This document shows, piece by piece, positions 16,003 to 23,932 of a stretch of DNA of 64,000 nt. Source of the DNA: Thermoplasmata archaeon (GTDB lineage Archaea > Thermoplasmatota > Thermoplasmata > Thermoplasmatales > Thermoplasmataceae); contig JAJZJR010000003.1 in the NCBI GenBank assembly GCA_021810045.1, positions 90,189-154,188 on the forward strand, read 5' to 3'. The notes beneath the pieces were generated by a model that was not told the DNA's origin, ran no database searches, and worked only from the letters and a program-made list of their open reading frames with translations. The position numbers and the translations under genes are program-made. Each line of letters begins with the position of its first letter. The first letter of the stretch is position 1.

Positions 16003-16149
16003 TTGTCAAAGGAAACAGTAAGCGACAAGGACGAACCTGGTAGTAGACCAGACAAATTTTCTTTACCAATAGCATATGCATTGTCCTTGCGTTTTTCCTC
16101 AAATACAGGCCAATATTATTTTCCGGTTAAACCAGTGATATTGAAATGA
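16003..16149 (+). CDS. Small hypothetical protein (48 residues) upstream of DUF211
   Basis: A TTG-started frame of 48 codons that ends four bases into the DUF211 gene (ATGA overlap), the commonest coupling in this window. GAGG lies seven bases upstream of the TTG and an in-frame TAA precedes it. The product is basic with aromatic residues (GQYYFPVKPVILK) and no recognised motif. The exact stop-start overlap is the main support. Confidence 0.35.
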   Translation: MSKETVSDKDEPGSRPDKFSLPIAYALSLRFSSNTGQYYFPVKPVILK

Positions 16150-16430
16150 ATGTACGAAGAGTAGTATTAGATGTTGATAAAGGATTGAACAGGCCCACAT
16201 TACTTGAACTTGCCCTTGCCATAGAGCGGGTTCCCGGTGTGGACGCAGTAAATGTCAGTGTAACAGAAATGGATATGGAAACCATGGGTACCATAATAAC
16301 AGTAGAGGGCACTGCAATAGATTTCAATATACTCATTGAGAACATCGAAGATACTGGATCGGTTATTCATTCAGTTGACGAAATTGCCGTTGGAAAGAAG
16401 TTAATAGAAAGTATAAGAAGGAATGAATAA
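16146..16430 (+). CDS. DUF211 family protein
   Basis: A 94-residue ferredoxin-like-fold protein of the archaeal DUF211 family. Recognisable segments are RRVVLDVDKGLNRPTLLELA, VPGVDAVNVSVTEMD and GTIITVEGTAIDF. Structures of the family show small oligomers, but no firm function is known. It overlaps the downstream membrane protein gene by eight bases. Confidence 0.8.
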   Translation: MNVRRVVLDVDKGLNRPTLLELALAIERVPGVDAVNVSVTEMDMETMGTIITVEGTAIDFNILIENIEDTGSVIHSVDEIAVGKKLIESIRRNE

Positions 16431-16947
16431 ACTAAACATACTTTTCCCTTTTACACTGGGATTGTCAGATGGAGTTATTACAACTCTTATGCTTATATCA
16501 AGGGCCCTGCTCTCAGGTGACAGCATAGGTACCGGACTGGCGCTCAGGGTTGCATTCGGGGCAGCATTCGTGGGTGCTTTCAGCTTCTTCATAGCTGAAT
16601 ATTCCAGATTAAGGGAAGAAATATCCAGAACATCAAGACAGCTTGTTCTCCGTTCACCGTCATACCTCATCAAGGGAAAAATAGGGCGGGATATCCTGAT
16701 TGAATCCATTATTGGCACTTCTGTTTCTGCTGTAAGCGGTTTTACGGGGTCCATGATACCTCTTTCCTTCTCTGTTCTTCTGCCTCAGGACGGTTTGCTT
16801 TCTATAGCAGTGGCAGTTGTGGCTCTTGCGGGTCTCGGGGCCGGAATAGGAAGATCTGTCAGAGGAAACTACCTATTCTGGGTTCTGACCATGGTAATCC
16901 TGGGATTAATGGTCTCAGTCATAGGTTTCTACCTCCATCTTGTGTGA
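16423..16947 (+). CDS. VIT1/CCC1-like membrane transporter (short)
   Basis: A 174-residue membrane protein with about five helices. LGLSDGVITTLMLISRALLSG at the N terminus resembles the first helix of VIT1/CCC1 Fe/Mn exporters (G-x-x-D-G), and a cytoplasmic charged segment EYSRLREEISRTSRQ follows helix 2 as in that family, although it is shorter than the usual metal-binding domain. It overlaps DUF211 by eight bases. Metal export in an iron-rich acidic habitat would make sense, but the substrate is inference. Confidence 0.55.
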   Translation: MNKLNILFPFTLGLSDGVITTLMLISRALLSGDSIGTGLALRVAFGAAFVGAFSFFIAEYSRLREEISRTSRQLVLRSPSYLIKGKIGRDILIESIIGTSVSAVSGFTGSMIPLSFSVLLPQDGLLSIAVAVVALAGLGAGIGRSVRGNYLFWVLTMVILGLMVSVIGFYLHLV

Positions 16948-17046
16948 TGGCAAACATTTTTTCGTTTTTAATCCTGATGGCAAAATTGGCTGGTCTGCAG
17001 GGGACTCATAATCAAACCTAAAGAACCATGAGGAAATGGAGGTTAA

Positions 17047-17631
17047 ATGGATTCCCAGACTGAAACAGCCTTTACTGTGCTTGAGAGACTTGAGCGGGAA
17101 CATGGAAGGAAACTCAAGGACATTGCCACAACCTCCATGCGTTCGCACACTTCCGGCATGAAGTACAGACCAAGAGTAAAAGATCCCCTGCTCAAGGAAA
17201 AGTCTGGCGTATACATAACACTAAGGAATGGAACTGAGCTAAGGGGAAACGCAGGCTTTATTTATCCTACCTATGAGCTGTGGAATGCAACGAGAATGTC
17301 TGCGGTCAATGCGGCTTTCATTGATCCAAGGTTCAAGCCTGTGGAACGAAATGAAATAGATTTGCTGGACATCGAAATTTCAGTAATAGGTCAGGTTGAA
17401 AAATTAAGGGGAAATACCGATAAGGACTTCGCTTCGATCAAGATTGGAACAGATGGAATAATGGTGGTGGGCCTCAATACATCATCTGTTATGCTTCCGC
17501 AGGTAGCTATGGAGATGGACCTGGAACCAGTAGGATTTATTGAGGCTGCATGTGAAAGTGCCGGACTTCCTGAAAACGCCTGGACAAAGAAAGGTGTATC
17601 ACTCTACAGGTTTTCAACCAGAATTTTCTAA
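17047..17631 (+). CDS. AMMECR1-domain protein (paralogue 1)
   Basis: A 194-residue AMMECR1 protein. The family core is seen as SGVYITLRNGTELRGNAGFIYP (about residues 56-77), followed by AAFIDPRFKPVERNEIDLLDIEISVIG. The canonical LRGCIG segment reads LRGNAG, so the conserved Cys is absent here whereas the paralogue at 60.5 kb keeps it. GAGGT precedes the ATG. AMMECR1 proteins often accompany Memo and a radical SAM enzyme; this copy stands alone next to a metallo-hydrolase-like gene. Confidence 0.85.
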   Translation: MDSQTETAFTVLERLEREHGRKLKDIATTSMRSHTSGMKYRPRVKDPLLKEKSGVYITLRNGTELRGNAGFIYPTYELWNATRMSAVNAAFIDPRFKPVERNEIDLLDIEISVIGQVEKLRGNTDKDFASIKIGTDGIMVVGLNTSSVMLPQVAMEMDLEPVGFIEAACESAGLPENAWTKKGVSLYRFSTRIF

Positions 17632-17638
17632 TGAAAAA

Positions 17639-18271
17639 TTAGAGATTGAACTCTTTTTTTCTTTCAACTACATGTTTGGAAAAGTCATTTTTCATGTCGG
17701 TGCCATGTCCAAAGAACGCTGTGTTAACACCTAGTGGCAGAACCTTTGACAGTGCACTCACCGATGCCTTAACCTGTTCTGTGGTATGTCCCGGTATAAC
17801 CCCCTCCGGAGCAAAATCCAGTTTTCCGGCCTGCTGGCTATAACATACATCTGAAATGAATAATCGGTTTTTGGAATCAAGAAGGGCCATCTCATGAATT
17901 GGATGTTCTCCGAAAACACCTATATCGGTCTTAATTTCTATTGCCTGAAGATCTCCTGCAATCCTGTCTCCATTGCCGTAAGACTTAACATTCTGACCCT
18001 GTATCTGCTGTGCAGCGAATTCAGGAACATAAAGTGGGGCTCCAAGGACACCGGATGCCATTACACTTCCTCTTTTGTGTGAACCGCTCAGAATGATTAC
18101 GCCGTTGCATTTTCCAAAGACTCCAAGGCTTTGCAGGATTTCGGGGGCAAGTGGGGGGTCAATGAGGACATAGCCATCATTCTTGATGTAAAGATGTCCA
18201 TTCATAAGTTCTCCGAATTCAGCATCAGGTACAGTCCATGCGTATACATCTCTTTCTACTGGCTTGAACAT
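17639..18271 (-). CDS. Degenerate metallo-beta-lactamase-fold protein
   Basis: A 210-residue protein with an MBL-fold layout: NGHLYIKNDGYVLIDPP at the N terminus, a strand-loop at VIILSGSHKRGS where the HxHxDH motif should be, VIPGHTTEQ and FFGHGTDM later. The zinc signature has collapsed to SGSHKRGS, leaving one His, so normal dizinc hydrolase activity is unlikely. It converges with AMMECR1 (seven bases between stops) and is divergent from the epimerase gene. Confidence 0.6.
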   Translation of the reverse strand: MFKPVERDVYAWTVPDAEFGELMNGHLYIKNDGYVLIDPPLAPEILQSLGVFGKCNGVIILSGSHKRGSVMASGVLGAPLYVPEFAAQQIQGQNVKSYGNGDRIAGDLQAIEIKTDIGVFGEHPIHEMALLDSKNRLFISDVCYSQQAGKLDFAPEGVIPGHTTEQVKASVSALSKVLPLGVNTAFFGHGTDMKNDFSKHVVERKKEFNL

Positions 18272-18391
18272 ATAATATCTGTTTGGGATTGCATTTTTTG
18301 TATTATAACATATTTAAGTTTGGGAAGCTTCAATATTAGGGCTTTTGCAAATTGAAGAAATTTATAATCTACTGTACATTAGGTGTTCAGG

Positions 18392-19303
18392 ATGAAAGAT
18401 AAGAGAATTATCGTTACAGGCGGAGCAGGTTTCATAGGTACAAATCTTGTTGAAAAGCTTGTTTCCGAGAACGAAGTTCTTGTGATTGATAATCTTCACA
18501 CAGGAACCAATGACAATCTGAGAGAATTTGAATCTGAAAACTTAAAGGTCCTTAACAGTGATGTAAAGGATATCAGCAAAGTGGACTTTGACGCCGATTA
18601 TATATTCCATCTGGGTTTCTATTCAGCATCCCCAATGTACAGGGATAACCCCCTTCTAACATCAGAAGTACTTGGCGGAATGATAAGTGTACTTGAATTT
18701 GCCAGGGAAAGGGGCTCAAATGTTGTATTTTCTTCAACGTCTTCAATATACAACGGCGTAACGCCACCCCATAAGGAAGACATAATCCCCGGTGTTACTG
18801 ATTTCTACACCGAGGGAAGAATAGCCTCTGAGAGGGCAAGTGAGCTTTACAACAAGCTTTTCGATGTCAACGTATCTGCAATGAGGTTCTTTTCAGTTTA
18901 CGGATATCACGAGAAGGCCAAGGGAGGATATGCAAACCTTGCAACCCAGTTCCTTTGGGACATGAAGAATGGCAAGGCACCAGTCATCTATGGAGACGGT
19001 GAGCAGAGAAGAGATTTCGTTTTCGTTACTGACGTTGTAGACTGTCTCATAAAGGCATCACAACATAAGGGATTCGATGTCTTTAACGTGGGATTTGGCA
19101 AGAATTACAGCCTGAATGAGCTTGTTGAGAAACTTAACAGACTCCTTGGTACCAGTATTGAGCCCGAATATATTGAGATGCCCGTAAAGAATTACGTCAT
19201 GGAAACACTGGCGGATACATCAAAGGCCCAGAGACTCCTCGGATTCAAGGCTGGTATTGATCTGGACAGCGGATTGAATCTCATAAACAAATATTACAGG
19301 TGA
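18392..19303 (+). CDS. NAD-dependent sugar epimerase/dehydratase (extended SDR)
   Basis: A 303-residue extended SDR like UDP-glucose 4-epimerases. The Rossmann motif is TGGAGFIG (about residues 8-15), the catalytic Ser region is VVFSSTSSIYN, and a C-terminal substrate segment GDGEQRRDFVFVTDVV is typical. The active-site YxxxK is replaced by YTEGR (about residue 150), an uncommon K-to-R change. ATG 18392 is chosen because a TATA-like TTTATAAT lies about 30 bases upstream; a GTG nine bases earlier is weaker. It precedes a sugar kinase by one base, suggesting a nucleotide-sugar or surface glycan pathway. Confidence 0.8.
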   Translation: MKDKRIIVTGGAGFIGTNLVEKLVSENEVLVIDNLHTGTNDNLREFESENLKVLNSDVKDISKVDFDADYIFHLGFYSASPMYRDNPLLTSEVLGGMISVLEFARERGSNVVFSSTSSIYNGVTPPHKEDIIPGVTDFYTEGRIASERASELYNKLFDVNVSAMRFFSVYGYHEKAKGGYANLATQFLWDMKNGKAPVIYGDGEQRRDFVFVTDVVDCLIKASQHKGFDVFNVGFGKNYSLNELVEKLNRLLGTSIEPEYIEMPVKNYVMETLADTSKAQRLLGFKAGIDLDSGLNLINKYYR

Positions 19304-19304
19304 T

Positions 19305-20297
19305 ATGACGAAAACAAGAATGATAATGTCCAGAACCCCACTGCGCATTACATTCGTTGGTGGTGGCACAGACATTCCCTCATATTACAGGGAATATGGG
19401 CCAGGAGCCGTTGTTTCAGCTTCCATCGACAAATACATTTATGTTGCAGTCAACAAAAAGTTTGACTCCAAAATAAGGGTAAGTTATTCAGTAACTGAAA
19501 TTGTGGACAGTGTAGATGATATCAAGCATCCCACTGTCAGAGAAGCAATGAAACTTCTCGATATCGACGGAGGAGTTGAAATTGTAAGCATTTCCGATAT
19601 CCCATCCAGGGGAACAGGACTGGGATCGAGCAGTACGTTTCTGGTGGGATTGCTCAACGCCCTTCACGCTTACAAAGGCGAACATGCATCTTCACTTCAG
19701 TTGGCTGAGGAAGCTGTGAAGATTGAACGGGAAATACTTGGAGAACCCGGTGGAAAACAGGACCAGTACATGGCAGCATACGGAGGTATCCAGTTCATGG
19801 AATTTCACCAGGATGAACGGGTTTCCGTTAAACCTGTAATCATGAATGAGGAAATGAGGGCAAATCTCCAATCAAACCTGCTTCTTCTTTACACGGGAAG
19901 GGAGAGAAGTTCCACGGATATTCATAGGGTTCAGGCAGCCAGTGTCGCAAACAAGCTCGAAAGTTATCATTTAATGAAAGGTATGGCTTTCGAGATGTTT
20001 GATGCCATGTGCAACGGAAGCAATGATGAGATAGGAAAACTTCTCCACAGGAACTGGGAACAGAAGAGACAGCTGGCCAATGGCATAACAGACAGTAACA
20101 TAGACAGATGGTATGAGACTGCCTTATCCAACGGTGCACGGGGCGGAAAGATGATAGGTGCAGGAGGAGGAGGTTTTCTGCTTCTTTATGCACCTCATGA
20201 TAAACACCAGGATATTTCTGATGCTCTCCCGGAACTTAAACCGGAACCTTTCAGCATTGAATATGACGGAAGCAGGATAATTTTCGTGGGAGATTAA
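19305..20297 (+). CDS. GHMP kinase, heptose-7-phosphate kinase-like
   Basis: A 330-residue GHMP-superfamily sugar kinase. It shows SRTPLRITFVGGGTDIPSYY (as in D-glycero-D-manno-heptose-7-phosphate kinases), the ATP loop PSRGTGLGSSSTFLV (about residues 101-115), EPGGKQDQYMAAYGG with the catalytic Asp, and the C-terminal GGKMIGAGGGGFLLL. The start follows the epimerase stop directly; AGGTGAT overlaps that stop, so the real start could be the ATG at 19320. Together with the epimerase it probably makes an activated sugar for surface glycosylation. Confidence 0.85.
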   Translation: MTKTRMIMSRTPLRITFVGGGTDIPSYYREYGPGAVVSASIDKYIYVAVNKKFDSKIRVSYSVTEIVDSVDDIKHPTVREAMKLLDIDGGVEIVSISDIPSRGTGLGSSSTFLVGLLNALHAYKGEHASSLQLAEEAVKIEREILGEPGGKQDQYMAAYGGIQFMEFHQDERVSVKPVIMNEEMRANLQSNLLLLYTGRERSSTDIHRVQAASVANKLESYHLMKGMAFEMFDAMCNGSNDEIGKLLHRNWEQKRQLANGITDSNIDRWYETALSNGARGGKMIGAGGGGFLLLYAPHDKHQDISDALPELKPEPFSIEYDGSRIIFVGD

Positions 20298-20313
20298 AAA
20301 TCCCACGTTTTTA
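20285..20313 (+). terminator. Hairpin plus T-run after the GHMP kinase gene
   Basis: CGTGGGA (20285-20291) pairs with TCCCACG (20301-20307) across a 9-base loop and is followed by a T run. The stop codon lies in the loop. Confidence 0.55.
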
Positions 20314-20340
20314 AAAAATTTCAGTAAATGTATATGATAT

Positions 20341-20682
20341 TCATTGGATATTTGCCCTGGCGCTCATTTTAACAATCAGGAATATGACAAAGGCAACTAT
20401 TATGAATGTCAGGACAGCTCCTGCAAAGGCACCTACCTGGAACGGGCCAATTGAAATATTCTGCCAGCTTGTATTTGGCATAGCATATTGAATTATGGGC
20501 ATGATTATGTCATTAACAAGGGCCTGAACCAGTGCTCCAAGGTACAAACCAAGAATAAACGCTACCGCCATTCCCATAACCTTGTATTTTGAAAGAAAAT
20601 CCCTGAATTCAGCTCTCAGACCCTTAGGGGGAGGCGGTGGAGGCGGTGTTGGCTTTGGCTCCAGCAATGTCCTTATTTTCAC
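20341..20682 (-). CDS. mscL: Large-conductance mechanosensitive channel MscL
   Basis: A pore protein that opens under membrane tension to release solutes. The family pattern is clear: FRDFLSKYKVMGMAVAFILG for TM1, then a periplasmic loop and a second helix AFAGAVLTFIIVAFVIFLIVK. A run of prolines (TPPPPPPPKG) precedes TM1, giving an N-terminal extension. GTG 20682 gives 113 residues, but the frame stays open upstream (DKEEQIIDELVKIRT) to a GGTGAT ribosome site near 20725 without an ATG, so translation may begin at a non-standard codon there. Confidence 0.8.
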   Translation of the reverse strand: MKIRTLLEPKPTPPPPPPPKGLRAEFRDFLSKYKVMGMAVAFILGLYLGALVQALVNDIIMPIIQYAMPNTSWQNISIGPFQVGAFAGAVLTFIIVAFVIFLIVKMSARANIQ

Positions 20683-20788
20683 CAGCTCATCTATGATTTG
20701 CTCCTCTTTGTCCAGAATATCACCAAATAAATAGGATGAGTGGTATATTTAACCCTTGATCCTTATATTATCCGGATTTCGGACTTAT

Positions 20789-21337
20789 TCATTGAACATA
20801 GGAAGAGATGTAATGTTCCTGTAAAAGTTCCCGTTTGTACAGATGGTATCCATGACTCTGGAATATTCTGTCCAGTTCATCCTGTCCAATCTTTATGGAT
20901 TCGGGTGGACCAAATGAGGCATTCTTCTTGAATTCAATGAGTACGAAAGTCAAAGGTTTTCCTGCAGCTTCAGTAAGCCTGTCTATCAATTCCTCTCTGC
21001 ACTCTATATCATGGAAACTGTTGGAAAAGAAAATCTTGTTCATGTCACCAGGCAGATTTGTTGAACATATGTTTTCATGCATTATCTCTATATTTCCGGG
21101 GGTTTCCTGGATTTTTTCCTTGACAAGTTCTATTGCAGGGCTGGACGCATCCACATAATAGACTTTGGCACATCTCTCGCTGAACAGTTTTGAATAAAAC
21201 CCGTCTCCACCACCAATGTCCATGATAACGTCTGTTTTGTTTAGATCAACAATCGAAAGGACTTTTTCGAATGGAATATATTTTTTCCGCATTTCAGCAG
21301 ATTTCCCGTAGTTGTGATGATGCCACATTTGAAACAA
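20789..21337 (-). CDS. Class I SAM-dependent methyltransferase
   Basis: A 182-residue methyltransferase with motif I VIMDIGGGDGFYSKLF (about residues 37-52), the ribose-binding acid in YYVDAS, and a motif-IV-like IFFSNSFHDIE. The HHHNYGKSAEMRKK start resembles ubiquinone/menaquinone or arsenite-type methyltransferases, but the substrate cannot be assigned. It is divergent from the dipeptidase gene. Confidence 0.75.
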   Translation of the reverse strand: MFQMWHHHNYGKSAEMRKKYIPFEKVLSIVDLNKTDVIMDIGGGDGFYSKLFSERCAKVYYVDASSPAIELVKEKIQETPGNIEIMHENICSTNLPGDMNKIFFSNSFHDIECREELIDRLTEAAGKPLTFVLIEFKKNASFGPPESIKIGQDELDRIFQSHGYHLYKRELLQEHYISSYVQ

Positions 21338-21410
21338 TATCTTATGAAAATAGTAAAATGTTGAGTTTTCTGAAGGAAGGTTTCTTTACATAGGCTTACC
21401 ATTACTTATA

Positions 21411-22349
21411 ATGGTGACCCGTTTTATTGATCTTCATGAAGATTTTGGAATAACATCAGGAAAAGAGGATGTATTCAATGGAACTACACAGTCAAGCCTT
21501 GATGCATTATCAAAATTTGATGAAACAGTGATTTATTCTGTTGTATTCCCTCTTACCAGAAGATGGGCTGTGCAATCTCACGAGAAAGGGTACAAATTCG
21601 ATCCTTCTGAATATTTCCCTGATCACAACAGTCTCTTCAGGCAGGTACGATTTTACCAGTCTCTGGAAAGAGAGGGACTAGTAAAACTGGTGAGGAACAA
21701 ATCTGATTTAAGGGCCCCAGGAACCAAATTCCTTATGGCCATGGAAGGCACGGACACAATATCCGGTGAAGAGGATGTACGTTTCCTTAAAGAAAATGGC
21801 CTCAGGTCCATAGGCCTGACATGGAACACTGAAACAAGATTTGCCGCTTCCTGTGCATCAAGGAAAGACTATGGGTTAACTGGATCGGGGGAAGATCTGG
21901 TAAAACTCTGCAATGAACTCCACATAGGGATAGATCTGGGACATGCAAGTGACCAGACAATCATCGATACGGCAAACATGTCTAAATATCCGGTAGTTGT
22001 GTCGCACACAAACCCGAAATCCTATTTCAAAGTCTTCAGGAATATGAGCGACGAGGCTATTGAAGCAGTGGTGAAAAACAAAGGCATAATTGGTCTTACT
22101 TCCATAATTTCCACCCTGGGGGATAGCCCTGACATTAACAACCTTGTGGAATCAATAAAATATGTAGGTGAGAGTTATGGCTGGGAATTTCCGGCACTTG
22201 GATCCGATTTCCTTGGAATCGGTTCAACCTTAAAGGGATTCGACAGTGTAAGTGATATCCATGTTCTGGGAGAAAAACTTGGGGAGCATGCGGAGGATGT
22301 CCTGTGGAATAATTCTTTAAGGGCCATCAGTGCCATACTGGAACAGTAG
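21411..22349 (+). CDS. Membrane-dipeptidase-type peptidase (M19)
   Basis: A 312-residue zinc dipeptidase of family M19. Metal and active-site segments occur in order: DLHED (about residues 7-11, usually DxHND), MAMEGTDTI with the bridging Glu, IDLGHASDQTI, VVVSHTNPK and ALGSDFLGIG near the end. No signal peptide or anchor is present, so it is probably cytoplasmic and recycles dipeptides. ATG 21411 is the base directly after a short AT-rich leader. Confidence 0.85.
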   Translation: MVTRFIDLHEDFGITSGKEDVFNGTTQSSLDALSKFDETVIYSVVFPLTRRWAVQSHEKGYKFDPSEYFPDHNSLFRQVRFYQSLEREGLVKLVRNKSDLRAPGTKFLMAMEGTDTISGEEDVRFLKENGLRSIGLTWNTETRFAASCASRKDYGLTGSGEDLVKLCNELHIGIDLGHASDQTIIDTANMSKYPVVVSHTNPKSYFKVFRNMSDEAIEAVVKNKGIIGLTSIISTLGDSPDINNLVESIKYVGESYGWEFPALGSDFLGIGSTLKGFDSVSDIHVLGEKLGEHAEDVLWNNSLRAISAILEQ

Positions 22350-22746
22350 CAGACATAAAATCAGATTCAATTTTGGACAATGGATGAATTCGTGCAAAAA
22401 CCGTTAAATACGTATTTCGTATGAATAACTCCTCTCTAAACGCCCCTCCATTTTTCTAGATGTTAGATACATTTTTTATTTCTACATAATTGGTATCTGA
22501 ACCTTTCAGAATAAGGCTGAGGAGAATTTATTAACTTTAACCAGAAGATAAGGAGAAAAAATCAGGAGAGAGTTTATATTCCACATCTGACATTTTTAAC
22601 AAATCCCTGAAATAGCTAACTGATTATCATTTTTAAGTAATTTCAGTTCCTTACATATTAAACATTAATTCCGTCATTGTCTGGAAGAAAATTACTGAGT
22701 TCTTAGTTAGATGAAAGGTTTATATCCAGTTCACGGGTTTTTTTAA
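22350..22746. other. Gene-free stretch before regulator 2
   Basis: About 400 bases, AT-rich. I see no convincing gene. It holds a TATA-like GTTTATATCC (about 22719-22728) 25 bases before the next start and an ATCTGACATTT motif near 22585 resembling half of the TGTCWGACA sites at 14.2-14.4 kb. Confidence 0.4.
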
Positions 22747-23514
22747 TTGCCTCAATGGTCAGAGGCAGGGAATGAGAGTGGGTATAATATGGCAAGCACA
22801 TGGCTAGAAAGGGCTGAACAGAACAGTAGTGATGAGGATCTGTTAAAGACTATTTCCAATACTATGGACATAGATCTCATAGAATGGAGGTTCATCAGAA
22901 ATTTCAGCATGAAGGGGACATCTGATACGGTTCATACTTTCGATTATGTGCTGCAATCCATCAAGACCAACAACATAGTTCCGGTTCTCAACATGAGAGA
23001 TTTCACCGGAAACAGGTACGAGAAGATCCTCTTGCACAGGGTAAAGACCGCAGATATAGGAGCAACCTCCGGTGTGATACTTGTAGCAAGCGATCTTGAT
23101 CCGAAGGAAAGAAGTCTGTGCAATATATGTAACTTTAATGTGGTAAAGGCACCGCACAACAATTCTTCTAATGCAAGCTACAACATTGGCAAGAGTCTGG
23201 CAAACAGATTGCTGGGGATGGATAGGGAGTCAAAATACTCCCAGGCAGCCAACAAATCGAAAAGACACAACCGTGACAGGACAAAAATTACTCAGGAAAT
23301 ACTGGAAACAGTGTTTTCAATGGAAGGAGCAAGCATAACACAACTGATCTATAGATGTAATCTGAACTATAAATCTGCAAAAGAGATAATGGGAGACCTC
23401 ATAAAACGTGAACTGATCAAAACAGCCAGAAATGGTGACAGCAACATGAAATATGAAATAACCGACAGGGGGAAAAGGATACTTGAACGTCTCAGGGTCT
23501 ACGAATCTGTATGA
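22747..23514 (+). CDS. Winged-helix regulator, paralogue of the 14.4 kb regulator
   Basis: A 255-residue regulator whose C-terminal half (about residues 170-255: HNRDRTKITQEILETVF, TQLIYRCNLNYKSAKEIMGDL, KYEITDRGKRILERL) closely matches the winged helix of the 14.4 kb protein. The N-terminal domain shares a similar strand pattern (FDYVLQSIKTNNIVPVLNM, YEKILLHRVKTADI). The TTG at 22747 lies 25 bases after a TATA-like sequence, fitting leaderless translation; ATG 22789 is an alternative. An AGTCTGACA half-operator (23540-23548) follows, ahead of the small membrane gene. Confidence 0.7.
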   Translation: MPQWSEAGNESGYNMASTWLERAEQNSSDEDLLKTISNTMDIDLIEWRFIRNFSMKGTSDTVHTFDYVLQSIKTNNIVPVLNMRDFTGNRYEKILLHRVKTADIGATSGVILVASDLDPKERSLCNICNFNVVKAPHNNSSNASYNIGKSLANRLLGMDRESKYSQAANKSKRHNRDRTKITQEILETVFSMEGASITQLIYRCNLNYKSAKEIMGDLIKRELIKTARNGDSNMKYEITDRGKRILERLRVYESV

Positions 23515-23611
23515 CTCCTCCTCTTTTGATTAATATTGTTAGTCTGACAAATGGTTTATTACCACAACTATTTTAAATTAATACAATATAGAAGTTGAAG
23601 AAGGAATAAAT

Positions 23612-23917
23612 ATGGACTACTCGGGCTTTATAATACCACTACTTGCATTTGTGGATGGTTTACTTTTCGGGTTGGCGATTAAAAAAGGAATTGTATCATT
23701 TGTGCTCCTTTTAGTAGCATTTGTCGTTTCAAGTTATTTGGGATTCACAGTTATTTCCAATCACACAATAACGACTGCGTTCAATTTCATAACCACGTTT
23801 GTATCGTCCCACATACAATCTGTTACATCCCTGATACCTATTGGCAGTGCAGGAGCCATATCTCTAGTCGCTGTCCTTTTTATAATAGGATTGGGCATTG
23901 GAATATGGAAAGGATGA
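23612..23917 (+). CDS. Small three-helix membrane protein (paralogue of 40.9 kb)
   Basis: A 101-residue hydrophobic protein with helices at about 5-24, 27-47 and 77-98. LLFGLAIKKGIVSFVLLLVAF and the terminal IIGLGIGIWKG match LLIGLAIKKGFLAVVLGIVGY and IGLVAGLLKG of the small membrane protein at 40.9 kb in the ESCRT-like cluster, so the two are paralogues. Function unknown. An AGTCTGACA motif upstream could place it under the regulator before it. Confidence 0.65.
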   Translation: MDYSGFIIPLLAFVDGLLFGLAIKKGIVSFVLLLVAFVVSSYLGFTVISNHTITTAFNFITTFVSSHIQSVTSLIPIGSAGAISLVAVLFIIGLGIGIWKG

Positions 23918-23932
23918 CAATCCTCATCCAAC

